DNA from: an uncultured Alphaproteobacteria bacterium
Lineage (GTDB): Bacteria; Pseudomonadota; Alphaproteobacteria; Thalassobaculales; Thalassobaculaceae
NCBI GenBank assembly: GCA_938028645.1
Contig: CALIMD010000170.1
Span: forward strand, 1 to 9,169
DNA length: 9,169 bases
Direction of reading: 5' to 3'
Numbering within the stretch: position 1 is the first letter of the stretch; each line of letters starts with the position of its first letter. Position numbers and translations under genes: made by a program. Positions 6,266 to 9,169 of this stretch are shown here, piece after piece. Below the pieces are notes generated by a model that was given only the letters and a program-made list of their open reading frames with translations, was not told the origin of the DNA and made no database searches.

Positions 6266-7243
6266 ATGAAAGTGTGTATTTTTGGAGCCGGAGCGATAGG
6301 TGGTTTTGCAGCTTCGTATTTATCGAGGGCGGGACACGAGATTTCCTTGATATCGCGAGGGGCTAATTTGAAGGCATTTCAAAATACCGGATTAACATTA
6401 AGTCATGCTGGCGACACATCTACTGTCCATCCAATAGCTACCGATAATCCTGCAGATATTGGTCAAGTTGACATTGTTCTTGTAACCGTGAAAGGACCGG
6501 CCCTGACTGATGTAGGCGCTTATATTCAACCATTATTGGGTGATGAGACACAAGTTATCTTTGCTATGAATGGTATTCCTTGGTGGTATGACATAGTTAT
6601 GGGGCGTGGCCAAGCAACATCGGGAAAGCTTTTAGATCGAGGTGGACAATTACAACATACGGTTGGAATTGAACGTATAATAGGATGTGTTGTGGATTGT
6701 CCAGCTGCGGTTTCATCGCCCGGTTTTGTCATTTGTAAACGGGGCACAAAAGGGAAATTCACTATTGGCGCTCCTCGTTCAATGAATAATCCAAGGGTGG
6801 GTATTCTTTCGGGGATATTGGAAGACGCCCAGATGTTAGCCCCAATAAGTAGTAATATTGAACAGGAAATTTGGGCGAAACTTATTGTTAATCTATCGCG
6901 TTCCCCTCTCGCTGTTCTGACTGGTGTGGATGAAATGGAATTAGCTAAACATTCTGAAACTACAGAAATCACCCGAGAAATGGTGAATGAAGCAACTTTG
7001 GTGGCGCGTTCTCATGGTATTCAGCTTCATTTGAATTGGGATCAATTGCTAAATATTGAATATAGGTCCGAACACAGGTCATCTATGTTACAAGATTGGG
7101 ATTTTCAGAGGCCGATGGAAATTGATAGCATTATCAAAATCGTGAGTTTGTTTGGAAAAGAGGCTAGTATCAAAACTCCAACAATTGATAGAATATTGGC
7201 ATTGTTAACTATCAAAGCTCGTCAGGTTGGACTTTATTATTAA
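6266..7243 (+). CDS. Ketopantoate reductase (PanE/ApbA) family protein, probable 2-dehydropantoate 2-reductase
   Basis: A 325-residue NAD(P)H-dependent reductase-family enzyme. PanE reduces 2-dehydropantoate to pantoate, the precursor used by PanC. The N-terminal Rossmann fold begins at once with VCIFGAGAIGGF (3-14), and TVKG with Lys75 follows the fourth strand. MNGIPWWY (101-108) carries the conserved Asn102. The C-terminal helical domain has EIWAKLIVNLSRSPL (201-215), with Lys205 and Asn209 at the catalytic Lys/Asn positions. RSSMLQDW (271-278) and PMEID (283-287) supply the conserved Ser and Glu (Glu285). All key residues look intact. The WWY after NGIP marks a paralogue group often found outside pantothenate loci, so another 2-oxo acid is possible. 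Divergence from panC favours a PanE role, but that is context only. It is convergent with the permease genes, 6 bp away. Confidence 0.85.
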   Translation: MKVCIFGAGAIGGFAASYLSRAGHEISLISRGANLKAFQNTGLTLSHAGDTSTVHPIATDNPADIGQVDIVLVTVKGPALTDVGAYIQPLLGDETQVIFAMNGIPWWYDIVMGRGQATSGKLLDRGGQLQHTVGIERIIGCVVDCPAAVSSPGFVICKRGTKGKFTIGAPRSMNNPRVGILSGILEDAQMLAPISSNIEQEIWAKLIVNLSRSPLAVLTGVDEMELAKHSETTEITREMVNEATLVARSHGIQLHLNWDQLLNIEYRSEHRSSMLQDWDFQRPMEIDSIIKIVSLFGKEASIKTPTIDRILALLTIKARQVGLYY

Positions 7244-7249
7244 TGATTT

Positions 7250-8398
7250 TTAATGATAGGGGTCTGCCGCATCTCTTAATCCATCCCCAAAAAAATTAAA
7301 TGCCAAAACCACAACGATCACTGGAATGACTGGCGTCATTATCCAAGGATATAACTCCACTGCATTGATATTTTGAGCCTCCGTTAACAATACTCCCCAC
7401 GAAGTAATTGGGGGGCGTAACCCTAGTCCTAGAAAGCTGAGGGCTGTTTCACCTAATATCATCGATGGAATGGATAGAGTGGCAGATGCGATTAAGTGGC
7501 TTGTGAAACTCGGCAGCAAATGTCGGGCGATCACCCGCCTGGGCTTTGCTCCCATTAGCTGTGCTGCCTGAGCAAAGTCTTCTTCTCTAAGGGAAAGGAG
7601 CTTTGATCTTACCGCTCGAGCTAGACCTGTCCAATCTAGCATGCCTAAAATCAGTGTTATGCCAAAATAAACTAAAATAGGACTCCATGTGACGGGAAGA
7701 GAAGCGGATAGTGCCATCCATAATGGGAGCTCTGGAAACGATCTTATAATCTCTATCATTCTTTGTGTTAAATTATCAATCCAGCCACCATAATATCCTG
7801 CTAAACCGCCAATGGTAATGCCGATTATAAAGCTAAAAATAATACCAATTAAACCTATGGTAAGTGATATCCGAGTACCATAAATTATTCGTGATAGAAC
7901 ATCTCTTCCCAGTCGGTCAGTCCCCAACAAAAATAAGGTTCCACTTTTCGATGGACAAAAGAAATGAAAATTAGCATCAAAGAGATTCCAAAATGTATAT
8001 CTATCGCCAGAACAAAAAAATCGCACGGGCTCAATAATAGTTGTGTTTTCAGTATATTCACGCCTCAAGGTTTTCATATTAAGCTTAAAGTTTAAGCCGT
8101 AAACAAACGGCCCAATAAGTTCACCTTCGTGGAAAAAGTGAATTTTTTGCGGAGGCGCATAAATGAAATCGGTATTGCGGGAAGCTAACGCATAAGGGGC
8201 TAGCAATTCGGCGATCACAACTGAAAAATACATAAAAGCTAGTACAGCACCAGAAACCATAGCTAATCGATGTCGTTTTAGCTTCCACCACATCAACTGC
8301 CACTGTGTCGCCAGGTAGTAACGTTCTTGCTCTCGTGTTAGTGGTTCCTCTGCATTTGGGTCAAAATGGTTTTTATTTATAAAATGCGTGTTACTCAT
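7250..8398 (-). CDS. Dipeptide/oligopeptide-type ABC transporter permease (OppC/DppC family) with large periplasmic insertion
   Basis: Second inner-membrane permease of a Dpp/Opp-type importer. Family members take up peptides, oligosaccharides or nickel, and the substrate cannot be read here. At 382 residues it is longer than the usual 300 or so. A cytoplasmic N-terminus and an OppC_N-type helix (about 44-68) lead into a periplasmic stretch (about 70-155) that contains APPQKIHFF, PFVYGL and the protein's only two cysteines, Cys129 and Cys148. The transport domain starts at LLGTDRLGRDVLSRIIYGTR (157-176) and has five further helices. The ATPase-coupling EAA loop is AAQLMGAKPRRVIARHLLP (278-296), followed by GETALSFLGLGLRPP and the terminal GDGLRDAADP. 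Its ATG overlaps the upstream permease's TGA as ATGA, so the two are translationally coupled. No ATPase or binding protein follows before the convergent reductase gene. Confidence 0.93.
   Translation of the reverse strand: MSNTHFINKNHFDPNAEEPLTREQERYYLATQWQLMWWKLKRHRLAMVSGAVLAFMYFSVVIAELLAPYALASRNTDFIYAPPQKIHFFHEGELIGPFVYGLNFKLNMKTLRREYTENTTIIEPVRFFCSGDRYTFWNLFDANFHFFCPSKSGTLFLLGTDRLGRDVLSRIIYGTRISLTIGLIGIIFSFIIGITIGGLAGYYGGWIDNLTQRMIEIIRSFPELPLWMALSASLPVTWSPILVYFGITLILGMLDWTGLARAVRSKLLSLREEDFAQAAQLMGAKPRRVIARHLLPSFTSHLIASATLSIPSMILGETALSFLGLGLRPPITSWGVLLTEAQNINAVELYPWIMTPVIPVIVVVLAFNFFGDGLRDAADPYH
8395..8398 (-). promoter_or_regulatory. ATGA stop-start overlap coupling the two permease genes
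   Basis: On the minus strand the TGA of the upstream permease (8397-8395) overlaps the ATG of the downstream permease (8398-8396) in the string ATGA. This is the classic arrangement for translational coupling, keeping the two membrane subunits at equal amounts, and it confirms the start of the downstream gene. Confidence 0.85.
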
Positions 8399-9169
8399 TT
8401 GCTCGCTCCACCACCAAGACGAATACGTGGATCAAGCCAGGCTAATGCTAAATCGGATAAAAACATTCCAACTACGGTTAACAAAGCAAGAAATATTAGA
8501 AAGGATCCTGCAAGGTACATATCTTGGCTTTGAAGTGCGGATATTAGCATGGGACCCGTCGTCGGTAGTGAGAGTACCATTGAGACAATAGCTGACCCAG
8601 AAATAATTTGTGGCAGCATATTGCCAATATCAGCAATAAACGGGTTCAAGGAAGTTCTCAGTGGGTATTTTATAAGTGCTTTTAGAGGATGGAGTCCCTT
8701 GGCCTTTGCCGTTATCACATATTGCTTTTGAAGCTCATCAAGCATATTAGCTCTTAAGCGTCGGATCATACTTGCTGTACCGGATGTTCCTATAACAACA
8801 ACAGGAACCCATAAATGCTCTAGAATGGAGAGGAATTTGGCTGTTGACCATGGTTGGTCTATGTAGATGGGGTCCATAAGGCCGCCTATTGATGTGCCAA
8901 ACCAGACATTCGCAAAATATAGTAATATTAAAGCAAGGAGAAAATTTGGTGTTGCTAGGCCAATGAAGCCTACAAACGTTAATCCGTAATCCCCCCAGCC
9001 ATATTGGTGTGTAGCCGAGTAAATTCCAATTGGAAATGATACCAGCCAAATAAAGATAATAGTTGTAAAGTTGAGGATCAGAGTAAGCAATAATCGATCA
9101 CCCACCACTTCGGAAACGGGTAGTTGATATTCAAATGAAAATCCAAGATCGCCCTGTAACAAACCTAAG
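8395..9169 (-). CDS. Dipeptide/oligopeptide-type ABC transporter permease (OppB/DppB family), partial, N-terminus beyond right edge
   Basis: First permease of the same importer. The 257 visible residues lack only the N-terminal part, which in this family holds the first helix and much of the first periplasmic loop. The frame stays open to the window edge. Visible features start with QGDLGFSFEYQLPVSEVVGDR, the typical segment before helix 2. Five hydrophobic segments then follow, around LTLILNFTTIIFIWLVSF, FVGFIGLATPNFLLALILL, LWVPVVVIGTSG, ISGSAIVSMVLSLP and GSFLIFLALLTVVGMFLSD. The EAA coupling loop YVITAKAKGLHPLKALIKYPL, just after MIRRLRANML, would contact the ATPase. The protein ends in LALAWLDPRIR, as usual for OppB. 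TTG at 9162 could formally start the frame but would remove the expected N-terminus. It overlaps the next permease by 4 nt. The substrate-binding protein gene may lie upstream, outside the window. Confidence 0.93.
   Translation of the reverse strand, partial: LGLLQGDLGFSFEYQLPVSEVVGDRLLLTLILNFTTIIFIWLVSFPIGIYSATHQYGWGDYGLTFVGFIGLATPNFLLALILLYFANVWFGTSIGGLMDPIYIDQPWSTAKFLSILEHLWVPVVVIGTSGTASMIRRLRANMLDELQKQYVITAKAKGLHPLKALIKYPLRTSLNPFIADIGNMLPQIISGSAIVSMVLSLPTTGPMLISALQSQDMYLAGSFLIFLALLTVVGMFLSDLALAWLDPRIRLGGGASK

Noticed and set aside
6526..6972. Open reading frame of 148 codons antisense to the reductase gene
   Set aside because: It mirrors a well-supported gene, resembles no protein family I recognise, and has a composition explained by the codons of the opposite strand.
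9160..9162. TTG at the right edge as the true start of the OppB-type permease
   Set aside because: The frame is open to the window edge, and family members have a further N-terminal helix and periplasmic segment before this point.
1..9169. Search for tRNA, rRNA, CRISPR arrays, insertion sequences, phage or toxin-antitoxin genes
   Set aside because: Coding sequences of recognised housekeeping families fill nearly all of the window, and the two longer spacers show no such structure.

Overview
The window looks like core-metabolism chromosome from an alphaproteobacterium of fairly low G+C, possibly marine or otherwise streamlined. The succinate dehydrogenase genes run sdhC-sdhD-sdhA-sdhB, and SdhB carries the N-terminal extension typical of alphaproteobacterial and mitochondrial iron-sulfur subunits. 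Base composition looks to be in the low-to-mid 40s percent G+C by eye. Neighbouring genes are packed very tightly. The taxonomic call is inference from protein style, not a database result.

Layout. (1) Positions 1-2912, minus strand: the sdhCDAB operon, reading right to left, with sdhB cut off by the left edge. It encodes respiratory complex II (membrane anchors SdhC and SdhD, flavoprotein SdhA, Fe-S protein SdhB). (2) Positions 2913-3159: a 247-bp divergent regulatory region with a plausible sdh promoter, a weaker acs promoter, a 12-bp direct repeat and a small operator-like dyad. (3) Positions 3160-5106, plus strand: acs, AMP-forming acetyl-CoA synthetase. (4) Positions 5111-5950, minus strand: panC, pantothenate synthetase, starting at TTG and ending 4 bp from the acs stop. 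(5) Positions 5951-6265: a 315-bp divergent spacer with no gene. (6) Positions 6266-7243, plus strand: a ketopantoate-reductase-family NAD(P)H enzyme. (7) Positions 7250-9169, minus strand: two translationally coupled permease subunits of a peptide/oligosaccharide-type (Dpp/Opp) ABC importer, the upstream one cut off by the right edge. Its binding protein and ATPases are not in the window.

How it fits together. acs supplies acetyl-CoA to the TCA cycle, whose succinate-oxidising step is carried out by the divergently transcribed sdh operon, so their shared control region may coordinate acetate use with TCA flux. panC and the reductase-family gene are divergent neighbours and could provide two steps of pantothenate (hence CoA) synthesis. 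However, the reductase belongs to a paralogue-rich family and its substrate is uncertain.

I found no tRNA, rRNA, CRISPR array, insertion sequence, phage gene or unknown multi-gene system. This is mostly an ordinary region. The points worth a second look are regulatory (repeat and dyad in the sdh/acs spacer), start-codon usage (panC), a large two-cysteine periplasmic insertion in the OppC-type permease, and two convergent gene pairs with almost no room for terminators.
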